Shown: piece by piece, positions 1 to 8,843 of the stretch
Numbering within the stretch: the stretch's first letter is position 1
Layout: each line of letters begins with the position of its first letter
Assembly (NCBI GenBank): GCA_025060675.1
Contig: JANXBI010000003.1
Span: 62,001-126,000, forward strand
Length of the DNA: 64,000 nucleotides
Direction of reading: 5' to 3'
Source of the DNA: Candidatus Caldatribacterium sp.
Lineage (GTDB): Bacteria; Atribacterota; Atribacteria; Atribacterales; Caldatribacteriaceae
Notes under the pieces: generated by a model
What the model saw: the letters and a program-made list of their open reading frames with translations, nothing else
What the model was told of the DNA's origin: nothing
Database searches by the model: none
Made by a program: the position numbers and the translations under genes

Positions 1-2
1 GT

Positions 3-257
3 TCTATTGTCGCTGCTGCCACCCTTTTCCTCCGCTTTCGGGAATTCTATCTTGTCCAAGCCTTCTTCCGGGGAGCTCTTGCGGTTGTGGCTTCGCTCGT
101 TGCCCTTGCCGTGTGGCAAATCGGGAAGAAAACTGCCGAAAACGCGAGGGATATCCTTATCGCCATGTGTTTCTTCCTTCTCCTCTTCTACACCCGTATC
201 CATCCACTCTTTGTCATCCTCTTTGGAGGGGGACTTGGGGTACTTTTGCAGCGATGA
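3..257 (+). CDS. Chromate transporter ChrA-type subunit, C-terminal part (5' end outside window)
   Basis: The reading frame is open from the left edge to a TGA at 255-257 and encodes the last 84 residues of a short ChrA-family (CHR) permease. The fragment is hydrophobic, with a FFRGALAVVASL segment and a closing IHPLFVILFGGGLGVLL segment, both typical of the end of a CHR domain. Its stop overlaps the start of the next CHR gene by four bases (ATGA at 254-257). The pair therefore forms a split, two-gene chromate transporter of the short-chain type. The assignment rests on the C-terminus and on the adjacent second half. The transported ion is inferred from family membership only. Confidence 0.75.
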   Translation, partial: SIVAAATLFLRFREFYLVQAFFRGALAVVASLVALAVWQIGKKTAENARDILIAMCFFLLLFYTRIHPLFVILFGGGLGVLLQR

Positions 258-781
258 TCTACCTCGCCCTTTGCCTTGCCTTCTTGCGAGTGGGGCTTTT
301 CGCTTTTGGCGGAGGACTCGCCGCACTCCCTCTCATTGAGAGGGAAATCGTCGATGCTCACCACTGGCTTACCAAACAAGAATTCCTTGAACTCCTTGCT
401 CTTTCGCAGCTCACCCCAGGACCCATTGCAATCAACGCGGCTACCTTCACGGGATTTAAGGTCGGAGGGGTTTTTGGGGCTTTTGTGGCTACTGCCTCCT
501 TTTGCGCTCCTTCAATGCTCCTTACCCTCCTCATAGGACTTTTCCTCAACCACTTTCGAGATAACCCCTGGGTGGCAAGCTTTCTACGAGGTTTACGTCC
601 GGTTCTTCTTGCCCTTCTTTTTTACGTTGCGTTCTCGGTGGTCCGCGAAAGCGTCCAGGACCCTTTCACCCTTGTTCTGGGCCTTGTGAGCGGTTTTTTC
701 CTCTTCTCCCGGAGGATGGGAGAAATACCTCTCCTCCTTGTTGGGGGCATACTGGGACTTTTCTGGTATGGTCTCCGGTAG
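254..781 (+). CDS. Chromate transporter ChrA-type subunit, second half
   Basis: This 175-residue membrane protein is a single CHR domain. It opens with MIYLALCLAFLRVGLFAFGG, the characteristic FxxGLxxFGGG-type helix. It also carries the LTPGPIAINAATFTGFKVGG segment that is the CHR hallmark (SQLxPGPxxxxAxxxG). The start ATG overlaps the stop of the preceding CHR gene, so the two are translationally coupled and probably form a heterodimer. Full-length ChrA proteins fuse two such domains. The family exports chromate by proton exchange, but many members in anaerobes have unknown substrates, so the ion is not certain. Confidence 0.85.
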   Translation: MIYLALCLAFLRVGLFAFGGGLAALPLIEREIVDAHHWLTKQEFLELLALSQLTPGPIAINAATFTGFKVGGVFGAFVATASFCAPSMLLTLLIGLFLNHFRDNPWVASFLRGLRPVLLALLFYVAFSVVRESVQDPFTLVLGLVSGFFLFSRRMGEIPLLLVGGILGLFWYGLR

Positions 782-857
782 CGGTGAGCTACAGGGAAGG
801 CAGGAGAGGAAAACCCGCAAAAAGGTAGTCGACGCCCTAACGGATATTTCCCCGGCC

Positions 858-886
858 TTGCATCTTCTTTTGGTTTCCGTTAAGAT
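858..886 (+). promoter_or_regulatory. Sigma-70-type promoter of hflK-hflC, possibly leaderless
   Basis: TTGCAT (858-863) and TAAGAT (881-886) are separated by 17 bp. The predicted transcription start, seven bases past the -10 box, falls on the GTG at 893 that opens the HflK frame. No convincing ribosome-binding site precedes that GTG. Confidence 0.55.
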
Positions 887-892
887 AAAGTT

Positions 893-1882
893 GTGTACGG
901 CGAGAGCTTTGAAGGAAGAATCATCGATATCTCCACAGTTCGCTTCTTTCGGTTTTTCAGGCGTCTGGGGTTCTACGCTTTGGGAATTGTCCTCCTTTTG
1001 TACTTTGTGAGCGGAGTGTACGTTGTTGGTCCTGACGAAGTTGGTGTTGTCCGGCGCCTGGGAAGCTACAACCGTACCGTTCCTCCAGGAATTCACTACC
1101 GTCTCCCCTATCCCTTTGAGAGCGTCACCAAACCTAAAATCACCGAAGTCCGCCGAGTGGAAATTGGCTTCCGGACTCTTTCTCCTGGGCCACCGCCCAA
1201 GTACGCTCTTGTGCCTGAGGAATCCCTGATGCTCACTGGGGACGAAAACATCGTGAGCTGCCAGTTCATCGTGCAGTTCCGCATCAGTGATCCATACCGG
1301 TACCTCTTCCGGATCAAAGACCCTGAAAAAGCGGTGAAGAACGCTGCCGAGGCAGCTCTCCGGGAGGTAGTGGGGAAAAAGACCATCGATGAAGTCCTCA
1401 CCACTGGTCGTGCTGAAGTCCAAGAAGAGACACGGATGCTCCTTCAGGACATCCTTGACCGGTACGAAGCAGGCATTCGCGTTCTGGCTGTACAGCTCCA
1501 GGACGTACAGCCACCTCAAGAGGTGGTAGCTGCTTTTAAAGACGTTGCCAGTGCCCGAGAGGATAAGGTTCGTTTCGTCAACGAAGCCGAAGCCTACCGA
1601 AATCAGATTCTTCCCCAGGCCCGAGGAGAAGCAGCCCGTATCATCCAGGAAGCCGAGGCGTACCGAGAAACAGTTATCCGCAAAGCTGAAGGCGAAGTCG
1701 CCCGATTCCTTGCGGTTCTTCGAGAGTACGAAGCAAACCCTGACGTGACCCGCCGACGCTTACGCCTCGAGGTCCTTGAGGATGTTCTCCCCAAAGTGAA
1801 GAAGTTCGTCTTTGACAGCGAGGAGAGCCTCCAGCACACCTTGCCGTTCTTACCCTTGTCTGAGGGAGATGCCGATGAGTAG
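893..1882 (+). CDS. hflK: HflK-like SPFH membrane protein
   Basis: The 329-residue protein has a short N-terminal cytoplasmic stretch, one membrane helix at about residues 24-43 and a long SPFH/band-7 domain beginning VGPDEVGVVRRLG. The C-terminal half is Ala/Glu-rich and predicted coiled-coil (AEAYRNQILPQARGEAARI and onward). HflK pairs with HflC and modulates the FtsH membrane protease in characterised bacteria. The hflC start lies inside the end of this gene, which supports the K/C assignment. FtsH is not in the window. The GTG start at 893 has no good ribosome-binding site but sits exactly where a promoter would begin the transcript. Confidence 0.88.
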   Translation: MYGESFEGRIIDISTVRFFRFFRRLGFYALGIVLLLYFVSGVYVVGPDEVGVVRRLGSYNRTVPPGIHYRLPYPFESVTKPKITEVRRVEIGFRTLSPGPPPKYALVPEESLMLTGDENIVSCQFIVQFRISDPYRYLFRIKDPEKAVKNAAEAALREVVGKKTIDEVLTTGRAEVQEETRMLLQDILDRYEAGIRVLAVQLQDVQPPQEVVAAFKDVASAREDKVRFVNEAEAYRNQILPQARGEAARIIQEAEAYRETVIRKAEGEVARFLAVLREYEANPDVTRRRLRLEVLEDVLPKVKKFVFDSEESLQHTLPFLPLSEGDADE

Positions 1883-2768
1883 AACATGGTGGCGGCGAAT
1901 GAGTCTCGTCGTTGTTCTCTTTGTGCTCCTCCTTATCTTCAAGCCCTGGTACGTCCTTGACGAAACCGAGCAAGGGGTCATCGTGCAGCTTGGGAAACCT
2001 GTCCGAGTTGTTCGGGAAAGCGGTCTCCACCTGAAACTCCCCTATCCCCTCCAAGTGGTGCGCAAGTTCGATCGCCGACTTTTAGAGTACGACTCCCCCC
2101 CAGAGGAGGTCATCACCAGGGACAAGAAAACCCTGGTGGTGGACAGCTATGTCCGTTGGCGCATCATCAACCCTCTGGTCTTTTTGCAAACTGTGGTCAG
2201 TGAAAGTGGAGCTATTACCCGCATCGACGATGTGGTGTATTCTGAACTCCGAACCGAAATTGGGCGAGTGGACCTTTTCGACCTCGTCTCTAAAGCTCGC
2301 AAAGACGTCATGGAGAGGGTAACCGCCCGCTCTAGCGAAAAGACCAAAGAATTTGGTGTAGAGATTGTGGATGTTCGGATTAAGCGGGCTGACCTCCCCA
2401 AACAGAACGAGCAGGCCGTTTTCCAGCGGATGAAGGCTGAAAGGGAACGTCAGGCCCGTCAGTACCGCTCCGAAGGCGAAGAGGAGGCAACCAAAATCCG
2501 AGCCGAGGCTGACAAGGAGCGTGCGCTCATTCTTGCTGAAGCGGAGAAACAAGCGCAAATCCTCCGGGGCGAGGGTGAGGCCGAAGCTCTCCGCATTTAC
2601 GCTGAGGCATATCGGCAAAACCCCGAGTTTTTCGCCTTCCTTCGCACCCTCGAAGTGTACAGAAAAGCCTTCCACGAGGGCGATACCTTTATCCTCTCCC
2701 CAGCTTCCGATATCCTCGTCTACCTCAGGAGCTTGCAAGGACCTCAGCAACAAGGGGGAGAAAGGTGA
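1875..2768 (+). CDS. hflC: HflC-like SPFH membrane protein
   Basis: About 297 residues with one N-terminal membrane helix (residues ~10-22, LVVVLFVLLLIF). The SPFH domain begins VLDETEQGVIVQLGKPVRVV, the usual HflC opening. A charged Ala/Glu-rich helical tail and the conserved PEFFAFLRTLEVYRKAF block near the C-terminus also match HflC. ATG 1875 is preferred because GAGGGA lies at a good distance. An ATG at 1869 is in frame but too close to that site. The gene overlaps hflK by eight bases, and its 3' end overlaps the convergent AhpD-like gene by 44 bp. It is expected to form a complex with HflK. Confidence 0.9.
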   Translation: MSRTWWRRMSLVVVLFVLLLIFKPWYVLDETEQGVIVQLGKPVRVVRESGLHLKLPYPLQVVRKFDRRLLEYDSPPEEVITRDKKTLVVDSYVRWRIINPLVFLQTVVSESGAITRIDDVVYSELRTEIGRVDLFDLVSKARKDVMERVTARSSEKTKEFGVEIVDVRIKRADLPKQNEQAVFQRMKAERERQARQYRSEGEEEATKIRAEADKERALILAEAEKQAQILRGEGEAEALRIYAEAYRQNPEFFAFLRTLEVYRKAFHEGDTFILSPASDILVYLRSLQGPQQQGGER

Positions 2769-3054
2769 AGGCTGGTCCGCCTCCCATGACGATTCCAACT
2801 TGAGCCGCCTCAAAAATTTCCTCGGGTGTGGCTCCAGCCTTCTTTGCTCCCCGCACATGGAGGATGATGCAATGTTCGCAGTGGATTGCTATACCAATCG
2901 CTAAAGCGATGAGCTCTTTCACCTTGAGAGATAAGGCCCCATCGGTCATCACCTGGTTGTAGAAGGAGAGGAAAGGCTCCACGCTCTTTGGCGATTGTTC
3001 CCGTACCGTACGAATACCCTTCCGGTACTCCTCAAAGAACCCTTGGACGTCCAT
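2725..3054 (-). CDS. AhpD-like / carboxymuconolactone decarboxylase-family protein
   Basis: This 109-residue all-helical protein has the CxxC-x3-H motif of AhpD-like proteins: C59-E-H-C62 with H66, in the context AIHCEHCIILHVRGA. The region after it (AGATPEEIFEAAQVGIVMGGGPAF) matches the CMD domain. In AhpD the two cysteines reduce peroxiredoxin AhpC; many members of this size have unknown redox roles. It is the last gene of the minus-strand operon. Its start lies 23 bp inside the end of rpoN, so it is probably translationally coupled. No peroxiredoxin is nearby. Confidence 0.85.
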   Translation of the reverse strand: MDVQGFFEEYRKGIRTVREQSPKSVEPFLSFYNQVMTDGALSLKVKELIALAIGIAIHCEHCIILHVRGAKKAGATPEEIFEAAQVGIVMGGGPAFTFLPLVAEVLASS

Positions 3055-4381
3055 GCTGCCACCGTCCTTTCATGCGCCGTCGCAGATGCGACGGTGGAAT
3101 TCCCATCTCTTCCCGATACAACGCACAGGTCCTTCGAGCAACAAATATGCCCCAGCTTTTGAGCCTCTCGGCAATTTCCCGGTCAGAAAGGGGGCGTTCA
3201 GGATTCTCCTCTGTAATAAGGATTCTCATCGCTTCCTTCACCGGATAGGAAGCGTCGAAGAAGAACTTGACACTTCGTACAAGACCATCAGGGAAACGGA
3301 CGAATTTCCCTTTCAGAACCTGGCACACTCCACTCACGCTAATGCCAAGAGCTTCGGCAATTTCACCTTGGGTGAGAGGGACAAAGAAAGCCGGGCCACG
3401 GAGGAAGAACTCCCTCTCCCGCTCCACAATGTACTCAAGCACCCGGAGGAGCGTCCGGTATCGATAGGAAAGACAGGAGAGAATCTCACGCGCCTCGCTA
3501 AGCTTTTCCCTAAAGAAGTGGCGTTCTCGTTCTGAGAGCTCTTTTCGCCTTTTCCGCCAGAGGGAAAGCGCCATATCGCCTAAGGTGAGCTGCATAGTGA
3601 ACGACGGAACAAGGACAACCTCAAACTCCCCTTCCTCAACCTCGACAATCTCTGCGTCAGGATATGCGATGCTACGCCCTTCTTCAAGGTCCTCGCGTTC
3701 TCTTCCCAAGGTACTCTCAAAGTACTGTGCTGGAGAGAAGAAAAGGTGGTCTCGGTACGGCGCAAGAATCTCCTCAAAACGTTCTGGGTTCTCACGGAAT
3801 AGGCGGAGAAGCTGGTCAAGATTCACCTCGACTCCGAGGCGTTCAAGTTGCATCCCAAGAAACTCAAACGCATTTCGAGCCGCAAAGCCAAAGAACCCAG
3901 CTTCTCGAATTTTCGCAATAACTCCCTGGAGAACCCCCTCAGATACCCGGAGAATAAAGGCAAGCTCCGCAAGGTCACCCCGCAAGAAACCCTCGCTGTC
4001 AAGATGAGCCAGAAGGGCATGAACAATCTTTTTCTCCCCCTCCTCAAGTCCAACGAGGGTCATCACCTCGTCAAAGAGGAACTCCTTCCAGCTCCGCCCT
4101 CTCCCCCACTGGGGAACATCCTCGAAGGGGATTTCTTCCCACCCCCGACCTAAGTACCTCCCACACCGAGGGCAACGCTCAGGATATCCGGAAAGTTCCT
4201 CCCCACACCCAAAACACATGATGCCCTCTCGAACCTCAAGAAGGGGATTCTCTTCGAGGACCCTGGCAAGATGCACTTCAAGTTCTGGAAGGGGCAAAGC
4301 CATGAGGTGGCTTGCCACAATCATTTTGGGGACCATCTGCTGCTTCTGCAAGGGCAAAAGCGCTGGACGGATGCGCTTCAT
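3032..4381 (-). CDS. rpoN: RNA polymerase sigma-54 factor with inserted zinc-ribbon-like motif
   Basis: Region I is recognisable at residues 1-50 (LLPLQKQQMVPKMIVASHLM ... LARVLEENPLLEV). The core-binding and HTH regions follow, and a C-terminal RpoN box reads ARRTCALYREEMGIPPS (normally ARRTVAKYREMLGIP-S). Sigma-54 needs an AAA+ enhancer-binding activator, and none is encoded in this window. Oddly, residues 56-73 carry C56-x2-C59-x10-C70-x2-C73, a zinc-ribbon-like knuckle just after region I where other sigma-54 proteins have an acidic linker. The gene overlaps the upstream histidine kinase by four bases and sits in an operon with chemotaxis genes. Confidence 0.92.
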   Translation of the reverse strand: MKRIRPALLPLQKQQMVPKMIVASHLMALPLPELEVHLARVLEENPLLEVREGIMCFGCGEELSGYPERCPRCGRYLGRGWEEIPFEDVPQWGRGRSWKEFLFDEVMTLVGLEEGEKKIVHALLAHLDSEGFLRGDLAELAFILRVSEGVLQGVIAKIREAGFFGFAARNAFEFLGMQLERLGVEVNLDQLLRLFRENPERFEEILAPYRDHLFFSPAQYFESTLGREREDLEEGRSIAYPDAEIVEVEEGEFEVVLVPSFTMQLTLGDMALSLWRKRRKELSERERHFFREKLSEAREILSCLSYRYRTLLRVLEYIVEREREFFLRGPAFFVPLTQGEIAEALGISVSGVCQVLKGKFVRFPDGLVRSVKFFFDASYPVKEAMRILITEENPERPLSDREIAERLKSWGIFVARRTCALYREEMGIPPSHLRRRMKGRWQHGRPRVL

Positions 4382-5817
4382 CGTCCAACCTCCCGCTCCA
4401 CTGGCAGGAACACCGTGACCGTCGTGCCCACCCCTTCCTTCGAGGCCACCTCAATCCACCCCCCATGAGCTCGCACAATGCTATAGGAGATGGAAAGGCC
4501 AAGACCCGCCCCTCGCTCTTTCGTGGTGAAGAAGGGCTCAAAAATGCGAGAGAGGATAGCTTCTGGAATACCTTTCCCTGTATCGGCAAAAGTGACCTTC
4601 ACGTAAGTTGCTAATCCTTTCGGTTCCCAGGGAGGGACATTCTCAAGGAGCACCCTCTCCGTGGAAATACGAAGAGTACCCCCCTTTTCCTGCATGGCTT
4701 CAAAGGCGTTTTTCGCAAGATTCATGAAGACCTGGCGCAGGCGTGTCCGATCAACGTACACCGGAGGTAGGTCTTTCTCAAGGCAGAAATCGATTTTTTC
4801 GTTCTCTTGGCAGAAGAAGTCCACAAGGGCAACGCTTTCCCGAAGGAGCGTGTTGATATCCACCGGCTCTCGCTCCAGAACCAAAGGCTTTGAGAAATCC
4901 ACAAGATATCGGATAACCTCACTGCAGTGCGCTGCTTCCCTCTCGATTTTCTCAAGGACCCTCCTGGTGACTTGGCAAGTAGGGCAATTTTCGGCCTTCT
5001 CCGCAACTTGCGCAAGGAGCATCTGCGTGTACCCATAGATCACCCCAAGGGGGTTGTTAATCTCATGGGCCATACTGGAGATGAAACGACCGATGCTTGA
5101 GAGGCGCTCCATCTGACGAATGCTCTCCCCCCATCGAGCCCGATCCGTCACATCCTCTACAAGCCCCACAACTTGGAAAGAATTCCCCTTCCGCCAGGGG
5201 AAAAACCGGAAGTTGAGGAGACGGTCCCCGTTCGCATTGCGCCTCAAGCGGAAGTTACGGACAAGGTATTCCTCTCCAAAACGCAGGCTCTGCCACATAT
5301 CGTCCATGCGTTCCATTGGGAAGAGCTCATCCCATTTCCTTCCCAGGACTTCCCTTTCCCTTTTCCCGGTGAGCGCCTCCATGGTGCTGTTCCAGAGGAG
5401 AATCCGCCCATCCCCAAAGGAGAGGAAAACGACCCCAAGTGGGAAACGGAAGAAAAGAAGCCGCAGAGTGTGTTCTTGCATCTTCTGTATCTCCGCAAGC
5501 AACCTTCGCTCCAGGGACGAAAGGCCATTCGCTGGAGGCGGTTCCCCCTCCCGCAGAGGACCGCCAGCGGCAAACACAAGATCAGCTCCCACACACTCAA
5601 CCCGCATGAAGAAGAGCTCATCCTCGAGGGAGAGGAAGTGAATACCTTCTTGGGGTTTTTCCTCTTGCCTTAAGAAATCCTCAACAAAACGCCGGCACCG
5701 GTGGAGCCCATTGTAGAGGAGCACCCCATCCGCCATTCGGAGCACAACGTATGCTACGCGAAGACGCCTCCGAATCCCCCGTAACAGAAGACCCCAGGGA
5801 ACAACCCACTCCATCAC
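4378..5817 (-). CDS. PAS-domain sensor histidine kinase, NtrB-like
   Basis: This 479-residue soluble kinase has no membrane helix. A PAS domain spans about residues 120-215 (FPLGVVFLSFGDGRILLWN). It is followed by the HisKA H-box MAHEINNPLGVIYGYTQMLL and an HATPase_c domain with N-box NLAKNAFEAM, G1 DTGKGIP, F-box FEPFFTTK and G2 GAGLGLS. The layout resembles NtrB-type kinases that control sigma-54 activators, which suits its four-base overlap with rpoN. CheY lies two bases upstream, but the cognate response regulator could be elsewhere. A NCPTC cysteine pair just after the H-box is unusual and might bind metal or sense redox state. The start is GTG 5817 or ATG 5814. Confidence 0.88.
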   Translation of the reverse strand: MMEWVVPWGLLLRGIRRRLRVAYVVLRMADGVLLYNGLHRCRRFVEDFLRQEEKPQEGIHFLSLEDELFFMRVECVGADLVFAAGGPLREGEPPPANGLSSLERRLLAEIQKMQEHTLRLLFFRFPLGVVFLSFGDGRILLWNSTMEALTGKREREVLGRKWDELFPMERMDDMWQSLRFGEEYLVRNFRLRRNANGDRLLNFRFFPWRKGNSFQVVGLVEDVTDRARWGESIRQMERLSSIGRFISSMAHEINNPLGVIYGYTQMLLAQVAEKAENCPTCQVTRRVLEKIEREAAHCSEVIRYLVDFSKPLVLEREPVDINTLLRESVALVDFFCQENEKIDFCLEKDLPPVYVDRTRLRQVFMNLAKNAFEAMQEKGGTLRISTERVLLENVPPWEPKGLATYVKVTFADTGKGIPEAILSRIFEPFFTTKERGAGLGLSISYSIVRAHGGWIEVASKEGVGTTVTVFLPVEREVGR

Positions 5818-5818
5818 A

Positions 5819-6184
5819 TCAGTTGCCCAGGACTTTCTTCACCGCCTCAATGACTCGCTCAGGCTTGAAGGGTTTGACAATAAAGTCACGAGCCCCTGCT
5901 TGAATGGCATCAACCACCATCGCCTGTTGCCCCATAGCGCTGCACATGATAATGCGAGCATTAGGATCGCGTTTTTTGATTTCCTTCACCGCGGTGATAC
6001 CATCCATCTCAGGCATGGTGATATCCATGGTGACAAGGTCTGGCTTTACTTCTTCGTACTTGAGAATCGCCTCTTTACCGTTACTTGCCTCAGCCACGAC
6101 TTCGTAACCATTTTTGGTCAGGATGTCCTTGAGCATCATCCGCATGAACGCAGCATCATCCACAATCATAATCCGTCCGGGCAT
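5819..6184 (-). CDS. cheY: Chemotaxis response regulator CheY
   Basis: A stand-alone 121-residue receiver domain. The acidic pocket D9-D10, the phospho-acceptor in LVTMDITMPEMDG, the conserved Thr/Ser in MCSAMGQQ and the KPF lysine are all present. It closely resembles CheY of thermophiles such as Thermotoga. It should carry the phosphate from CheA, encoded six bases upstream, to the flagellar switch. Two bases separate it from the histidine kinase gene downstream. Confidence 0.93.
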   Translation of the reverse strand: MPGRIMIVDDAAFMRMMLKDILTKNGYEVVAEASNGKEAILKYEEVKPDLVTMDITMPEMDGITAVKEIKKRDPNARIIMCSAMGQQAMVVDAIQAGARDFIVKPFKPERVIEAVKKVLGN

Positions 6185-6190
6185 AGCTTC

Positions 6191-8230
6191 TTACCCTCCC
6201 ACCTGAACCATTTTCCAAAGGAGACTAGCTACATCCACGATGAGCGAGACCCGACCATCCCCGAGAATGGTCGCCCCTCCAAGCCCCCGTACATCACCAA
6301 TGTACGACCCAAGCGATTTAATCACGATTTCCTGCTCACCCACAATCTCATCAACCACAAGACCCGCTAACACTCGAGCCGTATTCACGACCACAGTGTA
6401 GAGAACATTGGGAATCTCCATGCCTTCTTCGTACTCTGCCCTCTTCCCCTCGAGGAGATCTCGCAGGCGAAGGAGAGGGAGTGTCTTTCCACGGAAGAGA
6501 GACGTTAAGGTTTTGTTCACCCAATAGGTATTCTTCTTTTCGATTTTCTCAATCTCCACCACATCCGCAAGGGGTATAGAGTAGATCGTTCCATCCACTC
6601 GAACAAGTAAGGCTCTGATAATAGCCAGGGTCAAGGGCAACCGCAGGAAGAAAGTCGTTCCTTTCCCCCGTTCGCTTTCCACATGAACCTGTCCATTCAC
6701 TCGCTCAATATTCCGGCGGACGATATCCATCCCTACGCCCCGTCCGGAGACATCGGTGACCTTTTCATTTGTGGAGAACCCTGAGTAGAAAATGAACTCA
6801 ATAGCCTCTCGATCGCTCATCCGAGCCAGTTCCTCTTGTGTCGCAAGACCAAGAGCAAGGGCCTTCTTTCGAATTTTCTCAACGTCAATGCCTCTCCCAT
6901 CGTCTTGCACAAGGATGACTACAGAATTTTCCTCCTGGTAGGCTTTGAGGAGAATCCGACCTCGAGGCGGTTTACCCAAGGCTATCCGTTCTTCGGGAGG
7001 CTCAATCCCATGATCCACTGCGTTACGGAGAAGGTGAATAAGGGGGTCAGTAATTTCCTCAATAAGGGAGCGGTCAAGCTCGGTGTCCTCACCCTCCACG
7101 ATAAAGTCGATCTCCTTTCCAAAGTTCCTCGCTAAATCCCGCACCATCCGAGGAAACCGATTAAAGACCTCGGCAAGAGGGAGCATCCGAGCCTTCATAA
7201 TCTCCATCTGGAGCTCGTTCGTGACCCGGCCGATATGCGTTGTGGTGTCGGCAAGAAGTGTCCTGAGGTGGGCAACCTCTTTGCTCTCCTGAAGCTTCCT
7301 GATGATATCCTCAAGACGAGCCCGGTCAATCACCAACTCTCCTACGAGATTCATAAGGGCATCCAGGCGCTCCACATCGACCCGGACAGTTTTCTTAAGT
7401 CCACCGGCGACCTTCTTCTTCTCCTGAGAAGGTGCTTTTGGCCGGACTTCGTCCTTTCTCTCCTCTTTGACAATTTCTTCTGTGGTTTCCCTCTCCTGCA
7501 TGGTAACCTCTGCTCTTTCCACCTCGGCAACAGACTCAACAATCTTTGTGATTTCCTCGGGCGTAAGCTCTGACCGTACGAAAATCTCAAAACTCTGGCC
7601 AAAACGCTCGCTCTCAAGGTCGGTAAGCGAAGGATTTGTGCTCACAACCTCAACCCCACTCTCCTGGAGGCGGTTAATCACAAGGTATGCTCTGACTCCT
7701 TTCATGGAACAGTCAAGGGTGAGGAACACTCGTACAATGTACTCTCTCTCCTCCTTGGGAGTCTCCAAGCGGTGCTCCTTTTCTTCAAGCTCTCTTTTGG
7801 CAGCTTCCTTCTCCTCAACCTTTTCCCGCTTCCCGAGGAAATTCTGGAGCATGCTGACAATTTCCCCGATTTCCACCTCAGGTTCCTTGCCTTCAAGGGC
7901 GATACCATTCCGCATGAACTTCAAAAGATCCACGCCCCGAAGGAGCGTGTCCACGAGCTCAGGAGTAACCGCAATGGTCTTTTTCCGAACCCCATCAAGG
8001 AGGTTCTCCATAAGATGGGCGAGCTCCATCATTTTCTGGAAACCCATAGAGCTTGAGGAGCCTTTAATGGTATGGAACGAGCGAAATATAGCCTGAACGA
8101 GGCTCTCGTCATCGGGGCTTTTCTCAAGCTGGACAAGATTTTCCTCAAGACGCTCAATGTGTTCCTCAACCTCTTCGAGAAAGACCCCAAGGTATCGTTC
8201 CATGTCAAAAGTTTCCACCAATTTCGCCAC
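6191..8230 (-). CDS. cheA: Chemotaxis histidine kinase CheA
   Basis: A 679-residue CheA with all domains in order: an Hpt domain with phosphorylatable H53 in SFHTIKGSSSSMGF, a charged linker and P2 region (about 100-250), a dimerisation helix pair (LDALMNLVGELVIDRARLE), and an ATPase domain with HLLRNAVDHGIEPPEER, VQDDGRGID and GRGVGMDIV. A C-terminal CheW-like domain from about residue 540 couples it to receptors. It phosphorylates CheY, encoded next. GTG 8230 is very close to a strong GGAGGAGG, so TTG 8221 or GTG 8218 may be the true start. No CheW or CheR gene is in the window; one methyl-accepting receptor lies at 40.6-43.2 kb. Confidence 0.95.
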   Translation of the reverse strand: MAKLVETFDMERYLGVFLEEVEEHIERLEENLVQLEKSPDDESLVQAIFRSFHTIKGSSSSMGFQKMMELAHLMENLLDGVRKKTIAVTPELVDTLLRGVDLLKFMRNGIALEGKEPEVEIGEIVSMLQNFLGKREKVEEKEAAKRELEEKEHRLETPKEEREYIVRVFLTLDCSMKGVRAYLVINRLQESGVEVVSTNPSLTDLESERFGQSFEIFVRSELTPEEITKIVESVAEVERAEVTMQERETTEEIVKEERKDEVRPKAPSQEKKKVAGGLKKTVRVDVERLDALMNLVGELVIDRARLEDIIRKLQESKEVAHLRTLLADTTTHIGRVTNELQMEIMKARMLPLAEVFNRFPRMVRDLARNFGKEIDFIVEGEDTELDRSLIEEITDPLIHLLRNAVDHGIEPPEERIALGKPPRGRILLKAYQEENSVVILVQDDGRGIDVEKIRKKALALGLATQEELARMSDREAIEFIFYSGFSTNEKVTDVSGRGVGMDIVRRNIERVNGQVHVESERGKGTTFFLRLPLTLAIIRALLVRVDGTIYSIPLADVVEIEKIEKKNTYWVNKTLTSLFRGKTLPLLRLRDLLEGKRAEYEEGMEIPNVLYTVVVNTARVLAGLVVDEIVGEQEIVIKSLGSYIGDVRGLGGATILGDGRVSLIVDVASLLWKMVQVGG

Positions 8231-8245
8231 CCTCCTCCCCTCTAC

Positions 8246-8842
8246 CTAAACCTTTCCCGGTGAAGGACGCGTAAGCGTCACATGCACTACAGTAACCGCA
8301 AGATGAGCGATATCGATTTCCTCCACATATGGAACAAAGCCCTCTTTCTCTACCACAAGCACTACTTTCCCCACAGGGAGATTGTCAAGGACAAAGCTCC
8401 CGTCTCTGCCAGTCGTTGTAGTGTACGTACCATCCACGGTCACTGTAGCCCCAGAAAGAGGATTCCCTTCTTCACCCCACACATATCCTACCAGTTTTCC
8501 CAAAAGCGGTGCAAGTTCAATGGTGAGCGAAAAGGAAGAAGTGGCTGCAGGAACATCCACGGCTTCGCTTTTTTGGGCATACCCCGTGGAGGAAACAATG
8601 AAAACTTGCCGCCCTGAGGGAACACGGGGCAAGAAAAACGACCCATCCGAGGCAGTAAGGTCAAAACACTCTGGGAAATCTCGAAGCCGCACCTGTGCGC
8701 CCTCAACACCCTCGCGAGTCACCGCATCGATGACCTTCCCCCGTACCGCAACCAGGGAATGGACCGAGGGTAAGGGATCCAGGTTCCCAAAGCAGCCCGA
8801 AACAAGGAAAAGGCAAAGCAGGAAAACGGCAACCTCCCGCAC
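8246..8842 (-). CDS. Lipoprotein with two carboxypeptidase-regulatory-like domains
   Basis: The N-terminus MREVAVFLLCLFLVSGC is a lipoprotein signal with lipobox LVSGC. Two beta-sandwich repeats of the carboxypeptidase-regulatory type follow: V-x-G-x-V-x-D-A-x-T-x-x-G-V-x-G-A-x-V at ~35-55 of the mature protein, and LVGYVWGEEGNPLSGATVTV later. Each is followed by DGSF-x-L-x-x-[LV]P-x-G. Such domains are structural or ligand-binding and have no catalytic residues. GTG 8842 is chosen because GAGGGGGG precedes it and the signal peptide then starts cleanly. The gene sits between a similar small lipoprotein and cheA, so it could be a surface sensing component, but the role is unknown. Confidence 0.8.
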   Translation of the reverse strand: MREVAVFLLCLFLVSGCFGNLDPLPSVHSLVAVRGKVIDAVTREGVEGAQVRLRDFPECFDLTASDGSFFLPRVPSGRQVFIVSSTGYAQKSEAVDVPAATSSFSLTIELAPLLGKLVGYVWGEEGNPLSGATVTVDGTYTTTTGRDGSFVLDNLPVGKVVLVVEKEGFVPYVEEIDIAHLAVTVVHVTLTRPSPGKV

Positions 8843-8843
8843 C

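Noticed and set aside
593..1519. Long open frame (308 codons) on the minus strand across hflK
   Set aside because: It is antisense to a clear SPFH protein, has no family features and is a by-product of that gene's codon use.
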